A stretch of 64,000 bases of DNA, from assembly GCF_001975985.1 (NCBI RefSeq), contig NZ_MTQF01000003.1, positions 797,425 to 861,424 of the forward strand, read 5' to 3'. Below the pieces are notes generated by a model. That model had not been told where the DNA came from. It ran no database searches and saw nothing but the letters and a program-made list of their open reading frames with translations. The translations under genes were made by a program, and so were the position numbers. Shown here piece after piece: positions 35,234-44,047 of the stretch; position 1 is the first letter of the stretch; every line of letters starts with the position of its first letter. The DNA comes from [Flexibacter] sp. ATCC 35103. Lineage in GTDB: Bacteria; Bacteroidota; Bacteroidia; Flavobacteriales; Flavobacteriaceae.

Positions 35234-35240
35234 TATTTTT

Positions 35241-35714
35241 TTACATTTTATCCAGAAACGAATTAATTCCATTTTCATCCATTTGAACTACTCTCCATTC
35301 CTCCAGAATTTTTGCGCCTGAATTTTCATAGAATTTCACGGCAGGAGTATTCCAGTCCAGAACATTCCATTCTACCCTTCGTACATTATCTTTTTTTCCC
35401 TGCTTCATTATTTCGCTATAAAGTGCAGATCCTAAACCGGTACCACGCATTTTATCTTTTACGATCAAATCTTCAAGATGTATTGTTTTTCCTTTCCAGG
35501 TAGAATATCTGTAATAATATAATGCGATTCCAACAATCTCCTTTTCAACCTCTGCAACAAAAACATGAAATAACGGTTTTTCTCCAAAGCCGTCACGCAC
35601 TAAATCGTCAACAGTAATAACAACAGCTTCCGGTTCTTTTTCGAATATTGCCAACTCCTGTATTAATCCCAAAACCGATTCCATGTCTTCAGGATTTCCT
35701 TTTCTAATATTCAT
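35241..35714 (-). CDS. GNAT-family N-acetyltransferase
   Basis: 157 residues covering a complete GNAT fold. It starts MNIRKGNPEDMESVLGLIQE and contains GIALYYYRYSTWKGKTIHLE, then DLIVKDKMRGTGLGSALYSE with the acetyl-CoA pyrophosphate-binding pattern RGTGLGSAL, and VRRVEWNVLDWNTPAVKFYENSGA as the C-terminal motif. The HLEDLIVKDKMRG and EWNVLDWN features resemble the diamine/thialysine acetyltransferase branch, which suggests a small amine substrate, but this is a motif-level guess. Single gene. Confidence 0.9.
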   Translation of the reverse strand: MNIRKGNPEDMESVLGLIQELAIFEKEPEAVVITVDDLVRDGFGEKPLFHVFVAEVEKEIVGIALYYYRYSTWKGKTIHLEDLIVKDKMRGTGLGSALYSEIMKQGKKDNVRRVEWNVLDWNTPAVKFYENSGAKILEEWRVVQMDENGINSFLDKM

Positions 35715-35974
35715 ATTATCAAATTTTATTTTTATTCTGTACTGTATTGTTGCCTAATTTTTAAGAACTTATTTTGATCAAAATTTTTGTAAGACCAATT
35801 CGTGTATTCTTATTATTAAGCGTTTATTAGCTAAAAAAAATATTCTTTGCTCGGTACTTTGAGTATTTAATTAGCAAATATACAATAGTGGCAAACTAAC
35901 GAAATAATTTTTAAATCATTCTCACAAAAAAAACGATATTTGTGACTTAAAATTAAAACTACAACGATATAGTA

Positions 35975-36979
35975 ATGGAAGAACGCAATAAAACACTAGG
36001 AGAGTTTATTATTGAGAACCAAAAAGCATTTCAGTATTCGTCGGGAGAGCTTTCCCGAATTATTAACTCTATACGTTTAGCGGCGAAAGTTGTAAACTAT
36101 AAAGTCAACAAAGCCGGATTAGTGGATATTATTGGCGCTGCAGGCGAACAAAATATCCAGGGAGAAGACCAGCAAAAATTAGATGTGTATGCAAACGAAG
36201 TATTTATTCAGACGTTAATTAACCGTGAGATTGTCTGTGGAATTGCTTCAGAAGAAAACGACGAATTTATTACTGTCAAGGGGAGCGACAACAGTAATAA
36301 TAATAAGTACGTGATCTTGATGGATCCGCTTGACGGATCTTCGAACATTGATGTAAATGTTTCTTTAGGGACCATTTTTTCCGTTTTTAGAAGAATTACA
36401 CCACTTGGTACTCCGGTAACCATCGAAGACTTTTTACAACCGGGTGTAAATCAGGTGGCAGCGGGATATGTAATTTACGGAACCTCTACAATGTTGGTTT
36501 ATACTACAGGTCACGGTGTAAATGGTTTTACGCTAAACCCTGCAATTGGTACTTTTTATCTTTCACATCCAAACATGCAATTTCCTCGAAACGGAAATAT
36601 CTATTCAGTAAACGAAGGAAATTATGTTCATTTTCCGCAAGGAGTAAAAAATTATATTAAGTATTGTCAAAAAGAAGAAGAAGACAGACCATATACCTCA
36701 AGATATATTGGAAGTTTAGTTTCTGATTTTCATAGAAATATGATCAAAGGCGGAATTTATTTATATCCAACGAGCTCAAAAGCGCCAAAAGGAAAGTTAC
36801 GTTTATTATATGAATGTAACCCAATGGCATTTATTGCAGAGCAGGCAGGAGGAAAAGCAACAGACGGTTTTGGAAGAATTATGGAAATCCAGCCAACAGA
36901 ACTGCATGAAAGAGTTCCTTTTTTCTGCGGAAGTTATAATATGGTAGAAAAAGCGGAAGAGTTTATGGCAGCTGAATAA
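35975..36979 (+). CDS. fbp: Fructose-1,6-bisphosphatase, class I
   Basis: Hydrolyses fructose 1,6-bisphosphate in gluconeogenesis. The 334-residue enzyme has metal ligands in ASEENDEF (Glu93-Glu94) and [20 protein letters not shown] (Asp117, Asp120). The sugar-phosphate site region is [20 protein letters not shown] with [20 protein letters not shown] and [11 protein letters not shown]. Length is typical. A GATATTTG element near 35936 is a possible -7. It ends before a strong terminator and is convergent with the TerB-like gene. Confidence 0.97.
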   Translation: MEERNKTLGEFIIENQKAFQYSSGELSRIINSIRLAAKVVNYKVNKAGLVDIIGAAGEQNIQGEDQQKLDVYANEVFIQTLINREIVCGIASEENDEFITVKGSDNSNNNKYVILMDPLDGSSNIDVNVSLGTIFSVFRRITPLGTPVTIEDFLQPGVNQVAAGYVIYGTSTMLVYTTGHGVNGFTLNPAIGTFYLSHPNMQFPRNGNIYSVNEGNYVHFPQGVKNYIKYCQKEEEDRPYTSRYIGSLVSDFHRNMIKGGIYLYPTSSKAPKGKLRLLYECNPMAFIAEQAGGKATDGFGRIMEIQPTELHERVPFFCGSYNMVEKAEEFMAAE

Positions 36980-37016
36980 GTCTTCAGTCTCAGTTTCAGT
37001 CTGAACTATAAATAGC

Positions 37017-37049
37017 AAACCCGACAGATTTTTGAAATCTGTCGGGTTT
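37017..37049. terminator. Bidirectional terminator downstream of fbp
   Basis: AAACCCGACAGATTT, loop TTG, AAATCTGTCGGGTTT: a 15-bp stem between convergent genes. It is bracketed by CAGTCTCAGTTTCAGTCTG (36984-37002) and ACTGTGACTGAGACTG-type inverted repeats. Confidence 0.88.
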
Positions 37050-37100
37050 ATTTTGTTTTTTTATTAACTGTTTACTGTGACTGAGACTGTAAACTAAATA

Positions 37101-37532
37101 CTATTTATTCATGTTTTCCATTTCGAAAACGAAAGTGTCTAAATCTACTTTTTTGTCAACCAAAGACAATGCTTTTCTAACAATATAGTTTACGTTTCCT
37201 GGAGTAAATCCTAAAGCTAATCCCATACGGGTTAACATTACTTCCTGCTGATCTCCTAAATGATGATCTACGTGAACCATTCTTGCCAAATCATATAAAC
37301 GCTCTAAACGCTGCGTATATAAATAAGGAGGGTTTATTGGATGTTTCCACGGATCTTTAAGGATTTCGTTGTATTCTTCTTCTGAAATTTGTAATGTTGA
37401 AGCTATTTTATCTAAAAAATCTTTTTCTTCTGGACTTACTTTGCCGTCAGCAAAAGCTACACGAACAATGGCAGAGAAATGACCTCTGTTTCTTTGTTTG
37501 AATTCGTTATCAAATAATTCTGAAAATGGCAT
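37101..37532 (-). CDS. TerB-like protein
   Basis: A 143-residue all-helical cytoplasmic protein. Residues 18-60 contain the TerB acidic metal-binding pattern (IVRVAFADGKVSPEEKDFLD), followed by LARMVHVDHHLGDQQEVMLT, which carries a second His/Asp-rich helix. TerB-like proteins bind divalent metal and are often stress related, but standalone versions are mostly uncharacterised. It is alone, convergent with fbp and divergent from the HupE/UreJ-like gene. Confidence 0.8.
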   Translation of the reverse strand: MPFSELFDNEFKQRNRGHFSAIVRVAFADGKVSPEEKDFLDKIASTLQISEEEYNEILKDPWKHPINPPYLYTQRLERLYDLARMVHVDHHLGDQQEVMLTRMGLALGFTPGNVNYIVRKALSLVDKKVDLDTFVFEMENMNK

Positions 37533-37701
37533 AATTAATTAGTTTTTATTGAGCAAAGATAAATCTTATTTTAATTTAACAAATTTAAATTTCTCATAAA
37601 ATTTAACTTATTATTATTCGGTGATTTAATGTTTTGCACCATAAATTTTTCAAAATAAATCGTAAGTTTACAACCCCTAATCATTTAATAGTATTACCCG
37701 T

Positions 37702-38295
37702 ATGTCAGAATTTTGGATTTATTTTCAAATAGGATTAAAGCATGTTTTAGATATTCACGCTTATGATCACGTTCTTTTTTTAATTGCATTAACAACACCT
37801 TATTTGTTTAGAGACTGGAAACGTATTTTACTTTTAGTTTCTGTTTTTACAATTGGACACACATTAGCTTTATTGCTTTCAGTTTACGGAATCATTGCAA
37901 TAAAAGTTAATACGGTTGAGTTTTTAATTCCGATAACAATTTTAATAACGGCGATTTTCAATCTTTTTACAGCAGGAAAAACATCAAAGAGTGATGGATT
38001 GAATTTAGTGTTTTTTGTAACCTTGTTTTTTGGAATTATACACGGACTTGGATTCTCAAATTATTTCAAGACAATTTTAGGAGGATCACCTAGTTCAAAA
38101 TTACTACCTTTAGGCGAGTTTGCATTAGGGATCGAAGCAGCTCAGTTAGTGGTGGTTTTTGTAGTTCTGATTATATCATATATTGTACAAACCGTATTTC
38201 GCTTTTCAAAGCGCGATTGGGCGCTTGTAATGTCGGCTTTTATTATAGGAGTAGTAGTTCCCATGATTATTGAAAGTCCAATTTGGCACAGATAA
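37702..38295 (+). CDS. HupE/UreJ-family membrane protein
   Basis: 197 residues with about six membrane helices. The N-terminal signature GLKHVLDIHAYDHVLFLIAL and the later FTIGHTLALLLS and HGLGFSNYF carry the conserved His/Asp residues of the HupE/UreJ family, which is linked to nickel or cobalt transport in other bacteria. No urease or hydrogenase genes are present here, so the cargo is open. It leads a close-packed row with the dCMP deaminase (5-base gap) and the S41 protease genes. Confidence 0.87.
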   Translation: MSEFWIYFQIGLKHVLDIHAYDHVLFLIALTTPYLFRDWKRILLLVSVFTIGHTLALLLSVYGIIAIKVNTVEFLIPITILITAIFNLFTAGKTSKSDGLNLVFFVTLFFGIIHGLGFSNYFKTILGGSPSSKLLPLGEFALGIEAAQLVVVFVVLIISYIVQTVFRFSKRDWALVMSAFIIGVVVPMIIESPIWHR

Positions 38296-38300
38296 AATAA

Positions 38301-38732
38301 ATGGAAGAAAAAAAGTTAAATAAATACGATAAGGCTTATTTAAGAATTGCGACAGAATGGGGAGCACTTTCCTATTGCATTCGAAAAAAAGTAGGCGCCA
38401 TTATCGTAAAAGACCGAATGATTATTTCTGATGGATACAATGGAACACCATCCGGTTTTGAAAATTGCTGCGAAGATGAAGACGGATTAACCCGTTGGGA
38501 TGTACTGCATGCAGAAGCAAATGCAATTTTAAAAGTAGCCAGATCAACGCAATCATGTGAAGGCGCAACTTTATATATTACACTTTCGCCATGTAAAGAA
38601 TGCAGCAAACTGATACATCAGTCAGGAATAAAAAGAGTAGTATATCATAATGGATATCGTGACGATTCAGGAATTCAGTTTTTAATAAAAGCAGGTATCG
38701 AAGTCGAACATATTCCTGTTTTAGAAGAGTAA
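38301..38732 (+). CDS. Deoxycytidylate deaminase family protein
   Basis: 143 residues, zinc-dependent. The motif LHAEANAI gives His70 as zinc ligand and Glu72 as catalytic acid/base, and SPCKECSKL gives Cys98 and Cys101 as the other zinc ligands. The ISDGYNGTPSGFENCCEDED insert is typical of dCMP deaminases (ComEB-like), which make dUMP for dTMP synthesis. It is packed between the HupE-like and S41 genes, with its stop codon directly abutting the next ATG. Confidence 0.92.
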   Translation: MEEKKLNKYDKAYLRIATEWGALSYCIRKKVGAIIVKDRMIISDGYNGTPSGFENCCEDEDGLTRWDVLHAEANAILKVARSTQSCEGATLYITLSPCKECSKLIHQSGIKRVVYHNGYRDDSGIQFLIKAGIEVEHIPVLEE

Positions 38733-40310
38733 ATGAAATTTAATTCAAAATATTTACCCATTATTATCGGAGCAACTTTTGCTCTCGGAATAGTCATCGG
38801 AAGCCTTATGAATGCTCCCGTTGATGACCAGCTTTTGGCTAAAAATTACTCGAAAACCAAGCTCAACAAACTTATTGATTTTATCAATAATGAATATGTT
38901 GACAGTATCAATACAGATTCTATTGTAAACCTTACAGTAGATAATATATTATCAAAATTAGATCCGCATTCCGTATATATTCCGCCAACAGAACAGGCTG
39001 AAGTGGCCGAAAGTATGAAAGGTGATTTCGTAGGAATCGGGATTAATTTCTATATGTACAAAGATTCTGTTGCCATTATAAAACCAATTGAAAACGGACC
39101 TTCTGCAAAAGCCGGAATAAAATCCGGAGACAGGATTTTATTTGCCGGAAAAACGAAATTATTTGGCAGAAAATTACCTTCGGATAGTTTATTCTCTAAA
39201 TTAAAGGGAATAAAAGGATCTGAGATTGAATTGACTGTTTTTAGAAAATCAGAACAAAAGAAACTTAAGTTTAAAGTAAAAAGGGATATTATCCCGATTA
39301 AAAGTGTTGATGCCTCTTTATTACTCGATAATAAAACGGGTTATATAAAAATCAACCGTTTTGCAGAAACTACTTTTAACGAATTCAAAACCGGTTTGGT
39401 GAGATTGAAACAAAACGGAATTGAATCGCTTGTAATTGACCTTCGTGATAATGGCGGCGGTTATATGGAAGAAGCCATAGCAATTGCAGATGAATTCTTA
39501 AAAGACAAACAGTTGATTGTTTTTACCAAAAATAAAAATGGTACAACCGAAAAAACATTCGCTACAAAAGCAGGAAGTTTTGAAACAGGAAAAGTGTATG
39601 TTCTACTTAATGAAAACAGTGCATCTGCAAGTGAAATTCTGGCCGGAGCACTTCAGGATAATGACCGCGGAACGATTGTAGGACGTCGCTCTTTTGGGAA
39701 AGGATTAGTGCAGCGTGAAATGGATTTTAACGATGGATCTGCTGTTAGGTTAACAGTTGCCAGATATTACACGCCAACCGGAAGATCAATTCAAAAACCT
39801 TATAAAAAAGGAAATGAAGAATACTATAAAGAATCAGAATCACGTATAAAATCTGGAGAACTTTATGCAAAAGACAGTATAAAAGTTGCAGATTCATTAA
39901 AATTTAAAACTCCAAAAGGTAAAGTTGTATACGGTGGCGGCGGAATCGTTCCGGATGTTTTTGTGCCAATTGAGGCAGAACACGGAAACGAAAATGTAGC
40001 ATATCTTCTTCAGACTGGAATCGTAGGTCATTTTGTTTTTGAAGAATTGGATAAAAACAGAAGTGCTTTTGCAGGACTTCATTTTAATGAGTTTTTGGCA
40101 AAGATGAAAAACTCTGATGCTTATTTTAAAAAGTTCAGAACTTATATTTTACTAACAGGACTGGATTTGAAATTAGATAAAACCAAAGCATTGGTAAACC
40201 GTTACATTACCGCAGAATTTGCACGTCAGCTTTATGGCGAATTGTATTATTATGATGTTATATTGAAAGATGATGCCATGATTAAAGCAGTTTTGAATCC
40301 GAAAAAGTAA
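38733..40310 (+). CDS. S41-family C-terminal processing peptidase
   Basis: A 525-residue exported serine peptidase. The N-terminal hydrophobic segment (YLPIIIGATFALGIVIGSLM) acts as membrane anchor or signal. A PDZ domain spans about 85-175 (GIGINFYMYKDSVAIIKPIE, GIKSGDRILFAG). The catalytic core is GYIKINRFAETTFNEF, LVIDLRDNGGGYMEEA, NENSASASEILAGALQD (Ser region 296-300) and RRSFGKGLVQ with the catalytic Lys. A long C-terminal helical region follows. It is expected to trim or degrade envelope proteins. It belongs to a likely operon with the two preceding genes. Confidence 0.94.
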   Translation: MKFNSKYLPIIIGATFALGIVIGSLMNAPVDDQLLAKNYSKTKLNKLIDFINNEYVDSINTDSIVNLTVDNILSKLDPHSVYIPPTEQAEVAESMKGDFVGIGINFYMYKDSVAIIKPIENGPSAKAGIKSGDRILFAGKTKLFGRKLPSDSLFSKLKGIKGSEIELTVFRKSEQKKLKFKVKRDIIPIKSVDASLLLDNKTGYIKINRFAETTFNEFKTGLVRLKQNGIESLVIDLRDNGGGYMEEAIAIADEFLKDKQLIVFTKNKNGTTEKTFATKAGSFETGKVYVLLNENSASASEILAGALQDNDRGTIVGRRSFGKGLVQREMDFNDGSAVRLTVARYYTPTGRSIQKPYKKGNEEYYKESESRIKSGELYAKDSIKVADSLKFKTPKGKVVYGGGGIVPDVFVPIEAEHGNENVAYLLQTGIVGHFVFEELDKNRSAFAGLHFNEFLAKMKNSDAYFKKFRTYILLTGLDLKLDKTKALVNRYITAEFARQLYGELYYYDVILKDDAMIKAVLNPKK

Positions 40311-40329
40311 TACTTAATTTTTTTGTCAG

Positions 40330-40695
40330 ATGAAAATAGAAACTATTGTAAATGCTGAAATCGAACTTTTAACGGCAATTAAAAATGCTGATGTTGCGAC
40401 TTTGGATAAAATGCTTCATGATGATTTGCTTTTTAATTTGCCAGACGGACAAACCATTACCAAACAGTTCGATCTGGAATCTTATCGTTCCGGTAAAATG
40501 AAAATCGAAACTGTAGAAGCTTCAGATCAAATTATAAATATAATTGCAGATGTTGCTGTAGTTGCCGTAACTATTTTGTTGAAAGGAAATTATGAAGGTA
40601 ATTCCTTGAATGGAACTTATAAGTATAACAGGGTTTGGAAACAATTTGATGAAACTGTAAAAGTGATTGCCGGAAGTTGCGTAGTTTTACAATAA
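40330..40695 (+). CDS. DUF4440/NTF2-like protein
   Basis: 121 residues with an NTF2-like alpha+beta fold: an N-terminal helix ETIVNAEIELLTAIKNADVA, then TLDKMLHDDLLFNLPDGQTI and the sheet segments IINIIADVAVVAVTILLKGN and YKYNRVWKQFDETVKVIAG. These match the DUF4440 pattern. Such small domains bind ligands or act as simple enzymes, and this one cannot be assigned further. It starts 19 bases after the protease gene and is probably co-transcribed. Confidence 0.8.
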   Translation: MKIETIVNAEIELLTAIKNADVATLDKMLHDDLLFNLPDGQTITKQFDLESYRSGKMKIETVEASDQIINIIADVAVVAVTILLKGNYEGNSLNGTYKYNRVWKQFDETVKVIAGSCVVLQ

Positions 40696-40772
40696 AATAA
40701 TAATAATTTTTTAAAATATAGTGTAATAAACCTTTCCTGAAAATGGACGAGATTTACAGTAAAATATAAAAT

Positions 40773-41084
40773 ATGAAAAATCTAAAAAGAGCAAGTTTTT
40801 TAATACTGCTAATGGCTTTTGTAATTTCTTGTGCATGTATGAAAGATAAAAATACAATTTCAGGAAAAGTTGAATCTATAGAATTTGGAAAGGACGGTTA
40901 TACTGCCAAAATCAATACTGATAAAAATGAGGTTTATTATGCAATAATTAGCATCGTAAATGTTGGAGGACCGCAAAACTACAAGAAATTAAAAGAAGGT
41001 GATGAGGTATCCTTAAAAGGAGAAATCTGGAAAACAGATACAGAGAAACATATTAAAGTAAAAGAAATTGTTTCGGTGAAATAA
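40773..41084 (+). CDS. Small lipoprotein of unknown function
   Basis: 103 residues with a signal peptide ending in the lipobox VISC (Cys20). The mature part is a single small beta domain (TISGKVESIEFGKDGYTAKI, EVYYAIISIVNVGGPQNYKK, EGDEVSLKGEIWKTDTEKHI). The GKV...EGDEVSLKGE...VKEI layout suggests an OB-fold like the small periplasmic nucleic-acid/oligosaccharide-binding or YgiW-type proteins, but the similarity is only topological. It precedes a repeat element and stands alone. Confidence 0.75.
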   Translation: MKNLKRASFLILLMAFVISCACMKDKNTISGKVESIEFGKDGYTAKINTDKNEVYYAIISIVNVGGPQNYKKLKEGDEVSLKGEIWKTDTEKHIKVKEIVSVK

Positions 41085-41088
41085 AGGG

Positions 41089-41238
41089 TTAAACCATATA
41101 AGTTCATTTAATACTATGCGTGAAGCAATAACTATTAAAAGAAATAAACTTAAGTGAAAAAAAAGAAACCATATAAATTATATAAGTTGATAATATACGC
41201 AATGCATTAAATGAACTTATATAACTTATATGGTTTAA
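41089..41238. repeat. Terminal-inverted-repeat element, copy B
   Basis: The left end (TTAAACCATATAAGTTCATT, 41089-41108) and right end (ATTAAATGAACTTATATAAC through TATGGTTTAA, about 41206-41237) are inverted copies. The left end lacks 9 bases present in copy A. A third partial arm (GAAACCATATAAATTATATA) lies inside at 41166. It has the same ends as copies A and C but an unrelated interior. Confidence 0.7.
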
Positions 41239-41253
41239 TAATTTTATAGAGTT

Positions 41254-41859
41254 TTATCGAATACTATCGTGAGCGTGAGTTTGTACACCATTATTCCATA
41301 AAGTAAGAATATCTGTGGCTACAGCAGCACCGCTTCCGGCAGCAATTGCCAATTGACTTCTCCAGCCTGCTAAAGTTCCAATAACATAAATGCCGTCGGC
41401 AACTTTATGATCGTCGTTTTTGAGCTGTATACGTTGTTTTTCCGGAAGTGCTTTTTTGTGAGGTTCAATATATTGCATTAAACCTTCAATATCAAAAGTA
41501 TTCGCAGAACCAATGCCTACAACGATACTTTTTGTTTTGTATGAGTTTTTGTTTGTCGTAACAGTAAATTCAGGATAAGTCCCTTCAACTTTTATTACTT
41601 TCTCATTTGGAATCTGTGCTATATGCGGATAACTCAATGCCAGATCCTGTGTACTTTCTATCAGTAAGTCAGAACCTAATTTGCCTGGCGTTATACCATA
41701 AGCATTGTAGAAAATTGCTTCTTGTAAGGAAGAATTTTTTTGATGCGTAAAAATTCCAATTTTTTTATCGGCTGCAAAGGATTTGTTTTTTGCTGATCCA
41801 AGAACCAGGGCACAAGACATGCCAGAAACGCCTCCGCCAATAATTAAAATGTCAAACAT
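41254..41859 (-). CDS. Minimal FAD-dependent thioredoxin reductase-like oxidoreductase
   Basis: 201 residues, started at MFDILIIGGGVSGMSCALVL. The dinucleotide-binding GGGVSG motif and the C-terminal FAD motif GIYVIGTLAGWRSQLAIAAG are those of the thioredoxin-reductase fold. The central NADPH domain and any redox CxxC are missing, so it is about 100 residues shorter than true thioredoxin reductases. It may take electrons from another protein. The stop codon of a 66-residue membrane-protein gene lies 1 base upstream, so the two are surely co-transcribed. Confidence 0.8.
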   Translation of the reverse strand: MFDILIIGGGVSGMSCALVLGSAKNKSFAADKKIGIFTHQKNSSLQEAIFYNAYGITPGKLGSDLLIESTQDLALSYPHIAQIPNEKVIKVEGTYPEFTVTTNKNSYKTKSIVVGIGSANTFDIEGLMQYIEPHKKALPEKQRIQLKNDDHKVADGIYVIGTLAGWRSQLAIAAGSGAAVATDILTLWNNGVQTHAHDSIR

Positions 41860-41860
41860 A

Positions 41861-42061
41861 TTATCGTCCGTTTGTTTTTTCTTCAATTCTTTTAGAAATT
41901 CTAAAAATTAAAAGAATCAAAACGGCACAAAATGAAGCTGCAATTCCAATAAAAGCAACTACACTGTCTCCCTGAAAAGGATTTTTGAAGTCTAGCAACG
42001 TAATATTAAAAACAATTAAAGCTAATGCTAGAAGCACTAAGATTGAAGTGAAAATTTTCAT
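41861..42061 (-). CDS. Small two-helix membrane protein next to the FAD protein
   Basis: 66 residues with two membrane helices (KIFTSILVLLALALIVFNIT; VVAFIGIAASFCAVLILLIF) and a basic C-terminal tail (RISKRIEEKTNGR). It is the first gene of a two-gene unit with the FAD-dependent oxidoreductase. The arrangement suggests a membrane partner or tether for that enzyme (inference). Confidence 0.75.
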   Translation of the reverse strand: MKIFTSILVLLALALIVFNITLLDFKNPFQGDSVVAFIGIAASFCAVLILLIFRISKRIEEKTNGR

Positions 42062-42168
42062 AATGGTTGTTTGTTTGCCTAAAATAATAAAGTAAAACCC
42101 TTTGACCTAAAAAATGTCCTAAAGTTGTATTTTAGAAATTTTATGGGGTAAATTTATAAAAATAATTG

Positions 42169-42747
42169 TTAGACAAACAAACCTTTAACATTAGCGGCAA
42201 ATAATTTAACAGCAATCGCTAAAAGTATGACACCAAAAGTCTTGCGAACCACGCCAAGTCCGTTTTCTCCTAATAAATTCTCGATTTTTTTAGAAGATTT
42301 CAAAACAATATATACCAATATGATATTCAATAAAATGGCAATAATAATATTAATGGTATGAAATTGAGATCGCAAAGAAAGTAAAGTTGTCATTGTTCCT
42401 GCTCCGGCGATTAACGGAAATGCTAAGGGAACGATAGAAGCAGATCCCGGTTCTTCGTCACGATATATCCTGATTCCTAAAATCATCTCTAAAGCCAGGA
42501 AAAACAATACAAAAGAACCTGCAACGGCAAACGAATGAACATCTATACCTATCAGGTTAAGAAAGCCTTCTCCAACAAAAAGAAAAACAATCATGATTGC
42601 ACCGGCAACTATCGAAGCTTTTTCAGATTCTATATGTCCAACTTTTGCTCTTAAGTTTACAATAATAGGAATTGATCCTACAATATCAATTACAGCAAAA
42701 AGTACCATCCCAACAGTAATTATTTCTTTAAAGTCGATTTCTAACAT
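42169..42747 (-). CDS. MarC-family integral membrane protein
   Basis: 192 residues, six membrane helices. It matches the MarC (UPF0056) pattern: AVIDIVGSIPIIVNLRAKVG, ASIVAGAIMIVFLFVGEGFL, SFAVAGSFVLFFLALEMILG and the conserved VPLAFPLIAGAGTMTTLLSL. The family was once tied to multiple antibiotic resistance, but that has been withdrawn and the transported substrate is unknown. Single gene. Confidence 0.9.
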   Translation of the reverse strand: MLEIDFKEIITVGMVLFAVIDIVGSIPIIVNLRAKVGHIESEKASIVAGAIMIVFLFVGEGFLNLIGIDVHSFAVAGSFVLFFLALEMILGIRIYRDEEPGSASIVPLAFPLIAGAGTMTTLLSLRSQFHTINIIIAILLNIILVYIVLKSSKKIENLLGENGLGVVRKTFGVILLAIAVKLFAANVKGLFV

Positions 42748-43140
42748 ATTACTTTGGTTTTAAGGGTTTAAAATTTTTGCAAAGGTAGATAATAAAGGTA
42801 GGTGTTTTTTTAATGCGATGTATTTTTGTTATAAAAACACGCTTAGCATGTTAAAAAAGTGATATTTGTAACAATTGATAACTTCTCTTGCATATTTGCA
42901 ATGGATTAGCTTAGTTGCGTTGTGGTTTTTTTACCGCAAAGAGCGCAAAGTTTTCTCGCAAAGATTCGCAAAATTTAATTTAATTAAGATTTGAAAATAT
43001 TTTCAAAGTCCACAAAGCTTTGTAGAATAAACAGTTTTAAATCTTTTTAATTTGCCAAATCTGCGTGGAAGAAAAGAATAAAAATATATCTGTTTTCTTT
43101 GTCTATCTTTGCACTTTATAAATTTCAGTATTTTATTATC
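42748..43140. repeat. 393-base spacer with GCAAAG-type repeats
   Basis: The region around 42931-42980 carries ACCGCAAAGAGCGCAAAG followed by CTCGCAAAGATTCGCAAA, an array of the unit CGCAAAG. Near 42998-43070 come AAGTCCACAAAGCTTTGTAG and an ATCTTTTTAATTTGCCAAAT segment resembling the repeat at 35086. No coding region or clear terminator is seen. Confidence 0.55.
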
Positions 43141-43710
43141 ATGTTTCAATTAGGTAAAACCATTATTTCAGAAGATATTCTTGAAAAAGAATTTGTGTGC
43201 AACTTGTCAGCTTGTAAAGGAGCTTGCTGTGTTGATGGAGACGCTGGTGCGCCATTAAGCGAGGCTGAGACTAAAATAATGGAAGAAATTTATCCTAAAG
43301 TAAAACCTTTTTTACGCAAAGAAGGAATTGCAGCAATCGAAGCTCAGGGAACCTGGGTAAAAGGAACTGATGGTGATCTTGAAACTCCATTAATAGATAA
43401 TAAAGATTGTGCATATGTTATTTTTGATGGTAAAACAGCGCTTTGCGGAATCGAACAAGCCTATAATCAGGGAATCGTAGACTGGAAAAAACCAGTTTCA
43501 TGCCATTTATACCCAATTCGTGTAAAAGACTTTACAGAGTTCGCTGCCGTAAATTATGATAAATGGGATATTTGTGATGATGCCTGTTCTTTAGGAAAAG
43601 AATTAGAAGTTCCGGTTTATAAATTTGTCAAAGAAGCGTTAATTCGCCGCTTTGGGCAAGATTGGTATTTAGAGCTTGAAAAAGTCGCTGAAGAACTTAA
43701 AAAATCTTAA
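43141..43710 (+). CDS. DUF3109 family cysteine-rich protein
   Basis: 189 residues, started at MFQLGKTIISEDILEKEFVC. It matches DUF3109, a Bacteroidota-rich family. The Cys cluster CNLSACKGACC near the N-terminus, plus Cys residues in DCAYVIF, ALCGIEQ, VSCHLYPIRV and ICDDACSLG, suggests a zinc or Fe-S site of the YkgJ type. There is no signal peptide. It stands alone upstream of the ribonucleotide reductase genes. Function is unknown. Confidence 0.85.
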   Translation: MFQLGKTIISEDILEKEFVCNLSACKGACCVDGDAGAPLSEAETKIMEEIYPKVKPFLRKEGIAAIEAQGTWVKGTDGDLETPLIDNKDCAYVIFDGKTALCGIEQAYNQGIVDWKKPVSCHLYPIRVKDFTEFAAVNYDKWDICDDACSLGKELEVPVYKFVKEALIRRFGQDWYLELEKVAEELKKS

Positions 43711-44047
43711 AAATTTACGCCTCTTAGTTACCACTTTTAAGGGAGAAATTTTGACTCAAAAAATAAAGTTTTAACTCAAAAAAAAACTTTTAAAAACAAT
43801 TTAAAATTTCTTGCTTTTTATTGCAAAAAGTCTATATTTTACAGGGGTTTTAGGTGTAAAAGGTAGTATTAAATGTCTCATTTACAAATATTTAATTATT
43901 GTCTGAAAAATATCTCATTTTTTATGCTTTGTTAAAAACTACGTCGAATTGTGAATAAGTTTGGCTTTCATTTTTGGCTGTAAATGACAATCTTTGTAGT
44001 CTATTGAATTAGTAAAAATTCAGTACAAAAATTAAACAAAAATTACC
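43711..44047. promoter_or_regulatory. 337-base upstream region of nrdB
   Basis: AT-rich leader region with no coding frame. It contains TTTTTGG at 43971 and AATCTTTG at 43989, which resemble -33 and -7 elements but are too close together to be a good pair. I could not find a convincing NrdR-type box. Confidence 0.35.

Noticed and set aside
43960..43996. NrdR box or canonical promoter upstream of nrdB
   Set aside because: The -33-like and -7-like elements are 12 or 25 bp apart instead of about 19, and no sequence near the NrdR consensus could be found.
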